From Marinobacter antarcticus (GTDB taxonomy: Bacteria; Pseudomonadota; Gammaproteobacteria; Pseudomonadales; Oleiphilaceae): a stretch of DNA of 64,000 nucleotides. The stretch is taken from NCBI RefSeq assembly GCF_900142385.1, contig NZ_FRAQ01000001.1, positions 186,001 to 250,000 of the forward strand, written 5' to 3'. The translations under genes and the position numbers were made by a program. Below, piece by piece: positions 8,853 through 17,368 of this stretch (position 1 is its first letter; each line of letters opens with the position of its first letter). The notes under the pieces were generated by a model. The model was not told where the DNA came from and searched no databases. It saw only the letters and a program-made list of their open reading frames with translations.

Positions 8853-8940
8853 AGTGGACACTCCCGGCCTATGGTTAGAGCATAGGAGGAAGTGCGATGG
8901 GAAGCCAACGTCGCACTCCAGAATTCAAGAGGTACTTTTG
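8853..8940 (+). pseudogene. 5' remnant of an IS3-family element
   Basis: AGTGGACACTCCCGG resembles an IS3-type end. It is followed by a good ribosome site (AGGAGGAAG) and ATG at 8897 opening MGSQRRTPEFKR, the beginning of an IS3/IS911 OrfA. The similarity then stops and the frame ends within a few codons. The remaining intergenic sequence up to 9069 shows nothing else recognisable. Confidence 0.45.
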
Positions 8941-9069
8941 TAACCATCCCTTAAAATCGGTGCATGCGTAATTAGAGTTCTCCGGCCGACGTTTATGCCG
9001 TTACCGCCGGGATCGTACCGGGGAACCGTCGACTGGGCTGTTATATGTTGTAATAGCGGATGAACCTTT

Positions 9070-10375
9070 ATGAATAAGTCAGAAAAAGAAGGTCTCGGTT
9101 ACTGGGAAGTCCTGTCAATCGGGATCGGCGGCATGGTAGGGGGTGGGATCTTTGCGGTTCTGGGCCTGTCCGTGAAGTTAACCGGCGGGGGCGCCCCTTT
9201 GGCCTTCTTTATCGCGGGCATGGTTGCGCTTGTCACATCCTACTCGTACGCATCGCTCTCGGTCAGGTACCCCAGTCAGGGAGATACAGTTTCGTTCCTG
9301 GATCGCGCGTTCGGGCCCGGCCTGCTCACAGGGACGGCCAACATTCTGCTTTGGCTAAGTTACATCGCATGCTCTCGATCTATTCCTATGCGTTCGGGAG
9401 CTATGGTGCCTCTTTCTTCCCCCCGGACTGTCAGCCTTTCTGGAAACACGTTCTGATCACGGGCAGTGTCCTCGGCATTACCGGGCTGAACCTGTTGAAC
9501 GCCCGACTCATCGGCGAAGCCGAGGACTGGATCGTGTTGCTTAAACTGGTGATTCTTTCCATTTTTATCGGCGTTGGTATCTGGGGCATCGACAGCAGCA
9601 AACTGGCACCGTCGACATGGTCCTCGCCGCTGCATCTGATTGCCGGCGGAATGATCATTTTCCTGGCCTACGAAGGCTTCGAGCTGATTGCCAACACCGC
9701 CCAGGATGTGAGGGACGCGCCCAGAACTTTGCCCCGCGCCTTCTACTCATGCGTCGGTTTCGTGATCGTGCTCTATGTCCTTGTTGCGATGGTGACCGTG
9801 GGAAGCCTGCCTGTCGATAAGATCGTCGATGCCCAGGACTATGCTCTTGCGGAAGCAGCCAGGCCATCGCTGGGGCAAACCGGTTTCGTATTGATCGCGA
9901 TTGCGGCCATGCTTTCAACGGCTTCGGCAATCAATGCCACGACTTATGGTGCGGCTCGCCTCAGTTACATCATTGCGAAAGACGGAGAGCTGCCTGAGGC
10001 ACTGGAGAGGAAGATCTGGGGAAAGCCCGTCGAAGGACTCTTAATCACATCAGGAGCAACCGTGTTGACTGCCAATCTGGTTAATCTGTCCAGTATGTCG
10101 ATGATGGGTAGTGCTGGCTTCCTTGTGATTTTTGCGGAGGTTAATGGCGCCAATCTGGCACTGACGGGCGGTTCGGGGTGGAAACGCATGCTCTCGGTTG
10201 CTGGCATCATACTGTGCCTTGGTGCCTTGGTGCATTGGGAGCCCTTATCTGGCAGACCGCCATCAGTTCACCCGGACAACTCTGGTTTCTGGTCGCAATG
10301 GTGGTAGCCGCCTTTGTTATTGAAGCCACCTACAGAGTGGTGAAAGGTCGAACCATGAACCTTTCAGCACACTAG
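9070..10375 (+). pseudogene. APC-family amino-acid permease broken by two frameshifts
   Basis: Three overlapping frames together make one amino acid/polyamine permease. Segment 1 (from 9070) holds the APC N-terminus YWEVLSIGIGGMVGGGIFAVLG. It shifts near 9370, where a 1-nt change restores SYIA..MLSIYSYAFGSYGASFF in the second frame. Segment 2 carries the middle helices (GLNLLNARLIGEAEDWIVLLK, the MIIFLAYEGFELIANTAQD motif). A second shift near 10225 moves into the frame of LGALIWQTAISSPGQLWFLVAMVVAAFVIEATYR, the last helix. Total length about 430 codons, normal for the family. Either a genuine pseudogene or sequencing indels; two in one gene inside a decayed region favours a pseudogene. Confidence 0.85.
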
Positions 10376-10406
10376 GCTCTTGCACTTTGGAATGGAGAAA
10401 TCCCGA

Positions 10407-11594
10407 ATGAGCAGGAACGCTCGGGCGCCACGTCCTCCCACACTGCGACACAAGATCATGGCGGGGTTTATCGGAAACGTGGTGGAGTGGTACGACTTTG
10501 CTGTTTACGGCTACCTCGCCGGGGTGATCGCGCCGGTCTTTTTTCCTTCTGGTAACCCGACGGCGGCGCTGCTCGCGACCTATGGGATCTTCGCTGCCGG
10601 GTTCATAATGCGTCCGCTCGGTGCCGCAGTCTTCGGTTGGTTTGGGGACCGTTACGGGCGGGCGCGGACCATGCAGATCTCGGTCACCATGATGGCCCTT
10701 CCAACCTTGTTGCTGGGCATGTTGCCTTCCTATGAGCAAGCGGGGCTGCTCGCGCCCGCGTTGTTGGTGTTGGTCAGGCTTTTACAGGGGCTTTCTGTGG
10801 GCGGGGAGTTCTCTTCCTCGGCTACTTATCTGGTTGAAACTGCACCGAAGGGTAAGCGTGGCCTCACAGGTAGCTGGGCCAACATAGGCGCGATTCTCGG
10901 TATCGCGGCGATCTCAATCCGCCGCAATCTGCACAACTCCGAACGGTTCAAAAAACACCATGAGGGCCGCGAAGAGACGTCACCGCTATTGCAGGCTTTC
11001 ACTACCAATCGCCGTGAGACTCTGCTGGCCCTTGTGTTCGCCTCCAGCTACGGGACCTGCTACTACATCGCTTTCGTGTACCTGCCGGAATGGCTTTCCG
11101 CGCAGGATTTGATGTCACGCGGCACCGCGCTGCTGATCAACACCGGCATGATGGTGCTCGTCATTCCTGCCATGCCGTTGTTCGCAATCGTTGGTGACCG
11201 CTGGCTAAGGCGAAGGAGCTGGATCGCATTATCACTGATGCTGCTTTCGATCATTGCGTGGCCCCTCCACGTCTGGATGTTGGATTCCGGTGGGTCGCTC
11301 ACTGCGGTGATCGTGGCCCACTCGCTGGTGTTCCTGCTGCTGGCTGTTCCGCTCGGTTCCGGGCCCGCGCTTTTTGTTGAATTGTTCCCGGAGAGTGATC
11401 GTCTGTCAGGCTATTCCGTTGCCTTCAATCTGGGGATGGGCGTGTTCGGCGGCCTGACCCCGATGATTGCCACTTCGCTGATCGCGATCACCGGGTTGCT
11501 GACGGCACCTGCCATGTATCTGGCGATTACTTCGTTTATAGCTGTACTGGCGCTCATGTTGATGCCGGATCGCAGCCGGGAGCCGTTGCGTTGA
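10407..11594 (+). CDS. MFS transporter, metabolite:H+ symporter (ProP/MHS) type, apparent internal deletion
   Basis: 395 residues from the ATG at 10407, which has GGAGA upstream. Typical MHS features: GNVVEWYDFAVYGYLAG at the N-terminus, the loop motif GWFGDRYGRARTM, and LLQGLSVGGEFSSSATYLVE. After GSWANIGAILG the sequence jumps to ISIRRNLHNSERFKKH. In relatives a further helix pair of roughly 40-50 residues lies between these points, so part of TM5-TM6 seems deleted in frame. The C-terminal six helices look complete. It may be non-functional; substrate unknown. It directly follows the broken permease. Confidence 0.75.
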   Translation: MSRNARAPRPPTLRHKIMAGFIGNVVEWYDFAVYGYLAGVIAPVFFPSGNPTAALLATYGIFAAGFIMRPLGAAVFGWFGDRYGRARTMQISVTMMALPTLLLGMLPSYEQAGLLAPALLVLVRLLQGLSVGGEFSSSATYLVETAPKGKRGLTGSWANIGAILGIAAISIRRNLHNSERFKKHHEGREETSPLLQAFTTNRRETLLALVFASSYGTCYYIAFVYLPEWLSAQDLMSRGTALLINTGMMVLVIPAMPLFAIVGDRWLRRRSWIALSLMLLSIIAWPLHVWMLDSGGSLTAVIVAHSLVFLLLAVPLGSGPALFVELFPESDRLSGYSVAFNLGMGVFGGLTPMIATSLIAITGLLTAPAMYLAITSFIAVLALMLMPDRSREPLR

Positions 11595-11665
11595 GCAGGT
11601 TCCTCTAAAGTATTGAGTGGGCTCCGGTACTCAGCCAGCCGTGCAATTAAAACCGGGATGTTTAT

Positions 11666-11728
11666 AAGGAGGACTGGTATGACGACATGCCGTTTGACCA
11701 GCGAGCCCAGAAATCCGGCATCGGTCAG
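11666..11728 (+). pseudogene. Orphan translation start (strong RBS, truncated gene)
   Basis: A strong Shine-Dalgarno AAGGAGG (11666-11672) stands 6 nt before ATG 11679 (MTTCRLTSEPRNPASVS). After about 16 codons the frame runs antisense into the CHAD gene and looks non-coding. Probably the surviving 5' end of a gene lost by deletion. Confidence 0.25.
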
Positions 11729-12598
11729 CTATAGGGACTTAATAAAGGATGCTGGTGAATCTGAAAGAAGTTTTTTCGCCAGCTTATGGGTCTGCTTCTG
11801 GAGCTCCTGTAGCTTCGCAACAATGCATGCCTCAGCCAAGTCCCATTGTTCAGAGTCCAGACCAATTTCATGGCGATGATCGGTAAGGTATTCGAGCAAC
11901 ACAGCTTGGTCATTAGCCGAACCCTGAAGCTCTGTCATTGCTTCCAACCCGTCCACCTTTGACTTCAGGCTTTTGCCAAACATCGGGCGCAATGCACGTG
12001 AACAATAGAACAGATCTTTTGAGCGTTTTCGAAATTGGTGGAAGGCTTCAATATCGCCAGAGCTATTCGCCTTTTTCTCGGCGTCACGGGCTTTTTGATA
12101 AAGGTGTTTGAGGTTGGGCATAAGTTTAGACAGTGACTTTGGCAGGTCCCATTCTTGAGGCGCGGGGCTCTGAGCTTCAACTTCTAAAGCCAGCTCCATG
12201 AAAAATTCACGACCTTTAGCCTCAAGTGGATTGAGCTTTTGCTGTTCAGACAGAAAACGGTCAATGGCATCGTATCGTTGTTCTTGCAACGCTGCGTTTT
12301 CTTTTACTAGCCCTCGCCAGGTGTTCACACGAACGATCGCGTCTCGGCTGCCGGAAAGCTTCCCGGAAATCGTTTTGTAGTGTTCTTGCCAACGGCTGTA
12401 CTCTGCTTTGCCAATCTGGGGTCTGATCAGCCGCAGTAGAGCCCGCATTTCTTTACAGCTTTTTCGAGCCTCATGGACCCCCGTTTCTGGAACCCTGCAT
12501 GCGTGCAGAAGCGCTAGAGAGATGTCTTCATTAATGGACTGCATTAGCCGCTTGAGGTGCTTGCCAAAATTACCGTTAGGATTGAGACGATAGCGCAT
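11729..12598 (-). CDS. CHAD domain protein
   Basis: 289 residues, almost entirely helical. It has the paired His-centred motifs of the CHAD family: VHEARKSCKEMRALLRLIRP (near residue 41) and a second repeat FHQFRKRSKDLFYCSRALRP, each with conserved basic residues after the His. CHAD domains bind inorganic polyphosphate and are often linked to polyphosphate granules or to CYTH domains; no CYTH domain is present here. The ATG at 12598 begins MRYRLNP. Codon use is more AT-rich than in the flanking metabolic genes. No operon partner is apparent. Confidence 0.85.
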   Translation of the reverse strand: MRYRLNPNGNFGKHLKRLMQSINEDISLALLHACRVPETGVHEARKSCKEMRALLRLIRPQIGKAEYSRWQEHYKTISGKLSGSRDAIVRVNTWRGLVKENAALQEQRYDAIDRFLSEQQKLNPLEAKGREFFMELALEVEAQSPAPQEWDLPKSLSKLMPNLKHLYQKARDAEKKANSSGDIEAFHQFRKRSKDLFYCSRALRPMFGKSLKSKVDGLEAMTELQGSANDQAVLLEYLTDHRHEIGLDSEQWDLAEACIVAKLQELQKQTHKLAKKLLSDSPASFIKSL

Positions 12599-12849
12599 TG
12601 CTTCACCCGCATTTTATTCAGAAGTTACAGCTGAGGTTATCTAAACACTATTGAGATCACAGAATACTGATGTGGAACAAGCGTATTGTCGATCCAGACA
12701 ACCTGTTCCCGCAACAAGCCCCATCACTTCCTGCATCATGCAGCAAATCACAGAAGCCAAGCGATTACGTGGCAGTGAACCCCATACTCAGCTAAGCTTT
12801 TTTATAGATTTCCAGACAGGCATTCCGGGAATTCAAAATCCGTAATTAA
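12599..12849. other. Intergenic region with a small uncertain ORF
   Basis: ATG 12670 opens a 41-codon frame (MWNKRIVDPDNLFPQQAP at the start, stop at 12793-12795). It has no clear ribosome site and no recognisable relatives, and could be chance. Upstream sequence is AT-rich and probably holds the promoter for the minus-strand CHAD gene. Nothing else was found. Confidence 0.25.
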
Positions 12850-13503
12850 GTGGTCAGATTCCTGAAATATCGAAATGGTCTGTCCAGTCGCGGTTACATT
12901 TCAGGGGTAAATACGATCAAATATTTATGGGCCGGTATTTTTTTTATTGTTCTTATTTGGTCTGGAATAGATCCAAAAGACCAGATAACGTGGCTTCTGG
13001 AGATTCTTCCAGCCTTGATTGGGGCTGCCCTTTTAGTCACCACTTATCGAAGCTTCAAGCTGACATCAATCGTGTATCTAATGATTTTGGCACATTGCAT
13101 CGTTTTAATGATTGGTGGCCATTACACCTATGCAGAGGTTCCATTCTTTGATGGTTTATTTGGAGCGGAAAGGAATAACTACGACAAACTCGGCCATTTT
13201 TTTCAGGGCTTTGTGCCTGCTTTAATAGCAAGAGAGATTTTGATCAGAAAGCACGTTGTGAATGGGCGATGGTGGCTAAGCCTATTCGTAATTTGCGTGG
13301 CATTATCCTTTAGTGCTTTTTATGAGCTGATTGAGTGGTGGGTTGCCGTGATATCAGGCGGGGGAGCCGAAGCCTTTTTGGGGACTCAAGGTTATATCTG
13401 GGATACCCAATCCGATATGGCGTTTGCACTAGTCGGGGCTATTTCTTCACTGGTTTTTCTTTCTAAATTTCATGACAAACAGATCAAAAATGTAGTCGGG
13501 TAG
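12850..13503 (+). CDS. YjdF-like (DUF2238) inner-membrane protein
   Basis: Up to 217 residues with about six transmembrane segments (YLWAGIFFIVLIW; LLEILPALIGAALLVTTY; IVYLMILAHCIVLMIGGHYTY; a C-terminal AFALVGAISSLVFL helix). The conserved family motifs are visible: GGHYTYAEVP, NNYDKLGHFFQGFVPAL, FYELIEWW and the Asp-rich QGYIWDTQSDM. These invariant acidic and His residues suggest a catalytic or metal site, but the function of the family is unknown. The start is uncertain: GTG 12850 lacks a good ribosome site and the conserved part begins about 20 residues later. AT-rich relative to the right half of the window. Confidence 0.8.
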   Translation: MVRFLKYRNGLSSRGYISGVNTIKYLWAGIFFIVLIWSGIDPKDQITWLLEILPALIGAALLVTTYRSFKLTSIVYLMILAHCIVLMIGGHYTYAEVPFFDGLFGAERNNYDKLGHFFQGFVPALIAREILIRKHVVNGRWWLSLFVICVALSFSAFYELIEWWVAVISGGGAEAFLGTQGYIWDTQSDMAFALVGAISSLVFLSKFHDKQIKNVVG

Positions 13504-13538
13504 CCGAGCTATCCACACTGACTCCGAATTCGGGTAAT

Positions 13539-14477
13539 ATGTGCGCAATTGCGACAGTTCATAAGAACCGATTCATGATCAATATCGAGCAGATGGCCTC
13601 CGTTCTGGAAGCCTTACCAGACCCGGCTTTTATCCTGTCCCGCAGCGGCAAATACGTCGCGGTGTTCGGTGGCAGTGATGTTCGCTATTACCACGACGGC
13701 AGCGGCCTGGTCGGTCTGTACGTTTCAGACTTGGTGAAACCTGAGAAGGCAGACTGGTTTCTCGAGCAGATTAACCGGGCGCTGGAGACCCGCAGGCTGC
13801 TGGTCGAAGAGTATGAGCTGAGCAGTGGGGATGTGAAAGGCTTGCCCGATGAAGGACCCGAGGAACCGATCTGGTTTGAAGGTCGCATACAAGCCCTGGA
13901 TTTCCTGGTGGACGATGAGGCGGTGGTGCTCTGGGTCGCGAGTAATATTTCAGAGCGCCACGATCTGGAAATCAGACTACGGGAACTGAGCGACACCGAT
14001 CAGCTCACTGACCTTTTCAACAGAAGGAAACTGGAGCGCGACTTGGTGCTTCACCACGAGACATTCTCGCGGCATTCCGCGCCGACCTCCATTTTGATGT
14101 TTGATCTGGACAACCTTAAAAAAATCAACGATTCCCGGGGGCATCACGTCGGGGATGAGATGATCCTTGCCGTGGCCAACATATGTCGATCAGAGCTCCG
14201 AAAAACCGATACTGCCTACCGCTTGGGCGGTGATGAGTTTGTGGTTGCTCTCCCCAATACTGGACGTGAGCGCGCGGTGCAGTTTGCCGCGCGTTTACAC
14301 CAGTCTTTCAGAAAGGAACTGAGTCGGTTTTCAGTAGGCAATACCGCCGTCACAGTCAGTATTGGCGTCACAACTATGATGCCGGCAGACCGCTCATACG
14401 AAGACACTCTCAAGCGGGCCGATGGTGCCCTGTATGAGGCCAAAGGCCTGGGCAAAGACAGGGTTGTCTCGGCCTGA
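13539..14477 (+). CDS. Diguanylate cyclase with N-terminal PAS domain
   Basis: 312 residues: a PAS-like sensor (about 18-150, beginning VLEALPDPAFILSRSGKY), then a GGDEF domain. The active-site motif GGDEF is intact at 230-234 (TAYRLGGDEFVVALP), and the inhibitory I-site RKTD lies five residues before it, so it should make c-di-GMP from two GTP with product inhibition. The NLKKINDSRGHHVGDEM metal and nucleotide segment is present. ATG 13575 (MINIEQMAS) is an alternative start; neither start has a strong ribosome site. No transmembrane segment, so cytosolic. It stands alone between a membrane protein and a toxin-antitoxin pair. Confidence 0.9.
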   Translation: MCAIATVHKNRFMINIEQMASVLEALPDPAFILSRSGKYVAVFGGSDVRYYHDGSGLVGLYVSDLVKPEKADWFLEQINRALETRRLLVEEYELSSGDVKGLPDEGPEEPIWFEGRIQALDFLVDDEAVVLWVASNISERHDLEIRLRELSDTDQLTDLFNRRKLERDLVLHHETFSRHSAPTSILMFDLDNLKKINDSRGHHVGDEMILAVANICRSELRKTDTAYRLGGDEFVVALPNTGRERAVQFAARLHQSFRKELSRFSVGNTAVTVSIGVTTMMPADRSYEDTLKRADGALYEAKGLGKDRVVSA

Positions 14478-14506
14478 CAAAATGGGCCGCCGCTGCGCTC
14501 CGCGTT

Positions 14507-14515
14507 ATGCATAGC
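14507..14515 (+). repeat. 9-bp direct repeat, left copy, flanking the toxin-antitoxin module
   Basis: ATGCATAGC here recurs exactly at 15084-15092, immediately after the toxin stop codon. The two copies bracket the promoter, antitoxin and toxin as a 577-bp unit. Confidence 0.55.
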
Positions 14516-14522
14516 GTTCGTT

Positions 14523-14550
14523 TTGACGTACGTATCAAAAAGCGTACAAT
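14523..14550 (+). promoter_or_regulatory. Promoter and likely autoregulatory operator of the toxin-antitoxin operon
   Basis: TTGACG (14523-14528) and TACAAT (14545-14550) are spaced by 16 nt, a good sigma-70 promoter. Within it are repeated GTAC cores (GACGTACGTATC and GCGTAC), comparable to the TGTACA-centred sites bound by YefM antitoxins for autorepression. The antitoxin ATG lies 32 nt downstream. Confidence 0.6.
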
Positions 14551-14581
14551 GATCAAAAGTCGAACACATTATAGGTGCGTC

Positions 14582-14824
14582 ATGACAGGAATTACTGCAA
14601 CTGAGGCGCGCAGCAACCTATATCGGTTAATTGATGAAGCCGCCGAGTCCCACCAACCCATTGTTATCACGGGTAAGCGAAATAGAGCTGTCTTAGTGTC
14701 TGAGGATGATTGGGCGGCTATTCAGGAAACGCTTTACCTGCTGTCTGTTCCAGGTATGCGTGAGTCTATTCGTGATGGGATGGTTACCTCCGTCGATCAA
14801 TGCGATGAGGAGCTCGACTGGTGA
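14582..14824 (+). CDS. YefM/Phd-family antitoxin
   Basis: 80 residues. The N-terminal DNA-binding part MTGITATEARSNLYRLIDEA is the classic YefM start; the middle contains QPIVITGKRNRAVLVSEDDW and the C-terminus is acidic (VDQCDEELDW) for toxin binding. The chosen ATG at 14582 matches the family N-terminus; the frame is open further upstream but overlaps the promoter. The stop overlaps the toxin GTG (GTGA), the usual coupling of TA genes. Acts as neutraliser and autorepressor. Confidence 0.92.
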   Translation: MTGITATEARSNLYRLIDEAAESHQPIVITGKRNRAVLVSEDDWAAIQETLYLLSVPGMRESIRDGMVTSVDQCDEELDW

Positions 14825-15084
14825 CATGGAAGCTGGCCTATACCAAGCAAGCCCAAAAAGATGCAAAAAAACTGGCCTCCAGCGGCTTGAAACCAAAAGC
14901 TCAGGAGTTGCTGGTACTGATCTCGGAAAATCCATATCGAAAGCCGCTTCCGTTTGAGAAGTTAATCGGTGATCTGGCGGAAGCCTATTCACGCAGGATC
15001 AATATACAGCATCGTTTAGTGTATCAAGTGCTGGAGGATCAGCGTGTGGTGAAGGTTCTACGGCTTTGGAGTCACTACGAATAA
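14821..15084 (+). CDS. Txe/YoeB-family mRNA interferase toxin
   Basis: 87 residues, RelE-superfamily ribosome-dependent endoribonuclease. It starts at GTG 14821, overlapping the antitoxin stop. The segment PFEKLIGDLAEAYSRRINIQ contains the Arg pair, followed by HRLVYQVLE. The C-terminal WSHYE supplies the His-Tyr pair equivalent to H83-Y84 of YoeB, and a conserved Glu (PFEKL) is also present, so the active site looks intact. It stops two bases into the right-hand 9-bp flanking repeat. Confidence 0.92.
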   Translation: MTWKLAYTKQAQKDAKKLASSGLKPKAQELLVLISENPYRKPLPFEKLIGDLAEAYSRRINIQHRLVYQVLEDQRVVKVLRLWSHYE

Positions 15085-15092
15085 TGCATAGC
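15084..15092 (+). repeat. 9-bp direct repeat, right copy, flanking the toxin-antitoxin module
   Basis: Second exact copy of ATGCATAGC (first at 14507-14515). It lies at the toxin 3' end, so the TA unit is cleanly delimited. Confidence 0.55.
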
Positions 15093-15183
15093 CAGTCGCT
15101 GTTGCCGGGCAATTTTCAGCCTCTTCGCGGCTCCAGAATTACCGAAGTGGGCGAATAAGCCAACATTTAACCGGGAGAATATA

Positions 15184-15345
15184 ATGAGTAAGAAACCCAC
15201 AAAAGATTCAGTAACGACTGCCTCAATCGAGGAGCAAACTGCTGCTTTTTTAAAGTCTGGCGGAGCTGTTCAGTATGTAGTCAAAGGTAAAAGTGGACAA
15301 ATCTTCCCTACGGGTGCGAAGCAGATTAACCCGAAAAAAAGCTGA
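15184..15345 (+). CDS. Small hypothetical protein (53 aa)
   Basis: ATG 15184 is preceded by CCGGGAG at a workable distance. The peptide starts MSKKPTKDSVTTASIEEQ, continues AAFLKSGGAVQYVVKGKSGQ and ends in a Lys-rich tail NPKKS. The FL-SGG-VQ pattern is reminiscent of short cytosolic regulator-like peptides (for example the FLxxGGxVQ segment of Pseudomonas SutA), but that is only a local resemblance. Highly charged, no membrane segment. No functional assignment is possible. Confidence 0.6.
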   Translation: MSKKPTKDSVTTASIEEQTAAFLKSGGAVQYVVKGKSGQIFPTGAKQINPKKS

Positions 15346-15758
15346 TCCTGAAAAGCCCGAGTGCATCGAAACGCCGCAGTTCCGGTTTGCCAGCACCCGG
15401 GTACGCAGCTTGAGCTCGCGCAGCGTGACCGGGTGCCTATGGGTCTGGATTGAAAACCGCCGCCCTTCTGATCTTCCCGACATAACATCCATAACTATTT
15501 TCGGAACCACTTATCCGAATTCTGCACAAAACAACGTTCTATTATCCGCTTTCTGCAGAAAAAATATGCAGAGCACGCCCGAAAATCTCGAAATGAAATA
15601 AATTTTCCTTTTAAATCATATCAATAAAAAATCAAAAACAAAAAAGTAGATTTATTTTAAAAACTCCTTTACGCAAAAAATAAAGGAACTAATGCATACT
15701 TATCCTCGTAAGTGACGCTAACAACTACTCTTCAAACTTCACTTAGAGAGACACACAC
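15346..15758. other. 413-bp intergenic region, promoter region of the aer operon
   Basis: The first ~130 nt are GC-richer and read openly on the minus strand (HPVTLRELKLRTRVLANR), possibly a gene fragment. From about 15480 on it is strongly AT-rich. It contains an inverted repeat TCCTTTA (15665-15671) / TAAAGGA (15681-15687) with a 9-nt spacer rich in A. Together with the A/T tracts this is probably the regulatory region of the downstream signalling operon, but I see no certain -35/-10 pair or sigma-28 site. Confidence 0.4.
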
Positions 15759-17357
15759 GTGCGCGTGAACCACCCTGTCACCCATCGAAATGTGCCTGTC
15801 AGTTCCGGCGCAAATATCCTTTCCACTACCAACCCGAAAGGACAGATCACCCACATTAACGACGAATTTGTCGATATCAGTGGATTCTCCAGAGAAGAAT
15901 TGATTGGACAGCCGCACAACATTATTCGCCACCCCGACATGCCCAGGGCAGCGTATGAAGAAATGTGGCGACGGTTAAAATCAGGAGAAACCTGGCTTGG
16001 CGCGGTTAAAAACCGGTGCAAGAACGGCGACCACTACTGGGTCCGGGCCTATGCGATACCCGTTACCGGGAAGAATGGCGAGCTTCTTGAGCTGCAATCC
16101 ATTCGCTCGCAGCTCTCACCTGCGGCCGAGGCGCGCGCAGAAAAACTATATGCCACCCTGCGCGAGACTCAGGCCACCAAGGGCCCCGTTGAGCCGCCAA
16201 AGCTCCGCAGAGCAATGCCCCTGCAACTTAAACTGATTCTCACCATGGCTTTCATTATGAGTGGCGCAGGGGCTGCTCAGTATTTTATGGAGACCTGGTA
16301 CTCCGCCTTTGGCGTCTGGGTTGCAGCCTTTGTTGTCAGCTCGGCCGCCATCACCGGCCTCACCAGCCCACTGAAGAGATGTGTTCAAAGGGCCAGAGGC
16401 ATAATAGACGATACGGTGGCAGAGAAAATCTTTACTGGTCGTGTAGACGATATTGGCAGTCTTGATCTGGTGATTGCCCAACAGGGTGCTGAGCTCGATG
16501 CCATTGTCAAACGCATGGACGACGTTATCGGCAAGCTGAACATCGGTGCTGAACACACTATTTCCAGAAGTAACGATGCCCATTCTGCGGTTCGGGAACA
16601 GGCTACAGCGACAGATACCATTGCCTCAGCAAGCGAGCAGATGTCTGCCACATCCAAAGAGGTTGCGAGCAATGCGACCGGCATGCTCGAGCAAGTTCGA
16701 CTGGCCAGCGAGCGCGTTGCCAGTGGGCAGGCCCTGACTCAGGAAACCCGTCACAGTATGGATGCCCTGTCTAAGGAGCTTGCAGAGGCATCGAATGCTG
16801 TCGGCCAGCTCACCGAGGCGAGCAAGGGGGTCAGTCAGGCGCTGAGTATAATCGGTGACATCACTGAGCAAACCAATCTGCTTGCCCTCAATGCCTCGAT
16901 CGAAGCGGCCAGGGCCGGAGATGCCGGTCGTGGTTTTGCTGTAGTCGCGGATGAAGTCCGCAGCCTCGCACAGCGCACCAAGGCCACAACTGAGCAGATC
17001 AATACTACCCTCGGCCGATTTCACGAGACCGTTTCCAATGCGACCCAGTCCATGACACGTTGCGACAGCTATGCACAAAAGACGGTCGACAATGCCATCA
17101 GCTCCGAGAGCACCTTGTCGGAACTCGTTACCTTTATAGAACGTATTTCCGAAGCTTGTGACGGCACATCGGTTGCGGCAGAGCAACAACACAATGCCTC
17201 AGGCGAAATATCCGGCAAAATTGTCAGTATTAACGATCTGGGCGACACGGCAATGCAGGTCGTGAAGGAAGCGCAGGAGTCCATGCACGAACTGAAACGA
17301 CAGATCGGTGAAGTTGGTGGATTGGTTTCCCGGCTGAGAGAGCGCAACAGCGCCTGA
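15759..17357 (+). CDS. aer: Aer-like PAS methyl-accepting chemotaxis (aerotaxis) receptor
   Basis: 532 residues, GTG start ([10 protein letters not shown]). The PAS domain (about 20-120) has the Aer-type features [33 protein letters not shown] and [10 protein letters not shown], expected to bind FAD and report redox or oxygen state. A hydrophobic hairpin ([39 protein letters not shown]) anchors it without a periplasmic domain. The cytoplasmic signalling hairpin has the MCP tip [15 protein letters not shown] and [16 protein letters not shown], for CheA/CheW contact. No C-terminal CheR-binding pentapeptide is seen. It is the first gene of a compact operon with c-di-GMP signalling proteins, suggesting joint control of taxis and sessility. 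Confidence 0.92.
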   Translation: MRVNHPVTHRNVPVSSGANILSTTNPKGQITHINDEFVDISGFSREELIGQPHNIIRHPDMPRAAYEEMWRRLKSGETWLGAVKNRCKNGDHYWVRAYAIPVTGKNGELLELQSIRSQLSPAAEARAEKLYATLRETQATKGPVEPPKLRRAMPLQLKLILTMAFIMSGAGAAQYFMETWYSAFGVWVAAFVVSSAAITGLTSPLKRCVQRARGIIDDTVAEKIFTGRVDDIGSLDLVIAQQGAELDAIVKRMDDVIGKLNIGAEHTISRSNDAHSAVREQATATDTIASASEQMSATSKEVASNATGMLEQVRLASERVASGQALTQETRHSMDALSKELAEASNAVGQLTEASKGVSQALSIIGDITEQTNLLALNASIEAARAGDAGRGFAVVADEVRSLAQRTKATTEQINTTLGRFHETVSNATQSMTRCDSYAQKTVDNAISSESTLSELVTFIERISEACDGTSVAAEQQHNASGEISGKIVSINDLGDTAMQVVKEAQESMHELKRQIGEVGGLVSRLRERNSA

Positions 17358-17368
17358 CGGTTAGCCGA

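Noticed and set aside
14470..14520. GC-rich hairpin ending in GTTATGC upstream of the toxin-antitoxin pair, resembling an integron attC site
   Set aside because: The paired R-box (RYYYAAC) is missing, the downstream side has no matching site, and no integrase is in the window.
15250..15510. 86-codon minus-strand open frame over the 53-residue peptide gene
   Set aside because: Part of it reads like coding sequence, but it overlaps a better-supported plus-strand ORF and has no recognisable family; noted only as a possible fragment.
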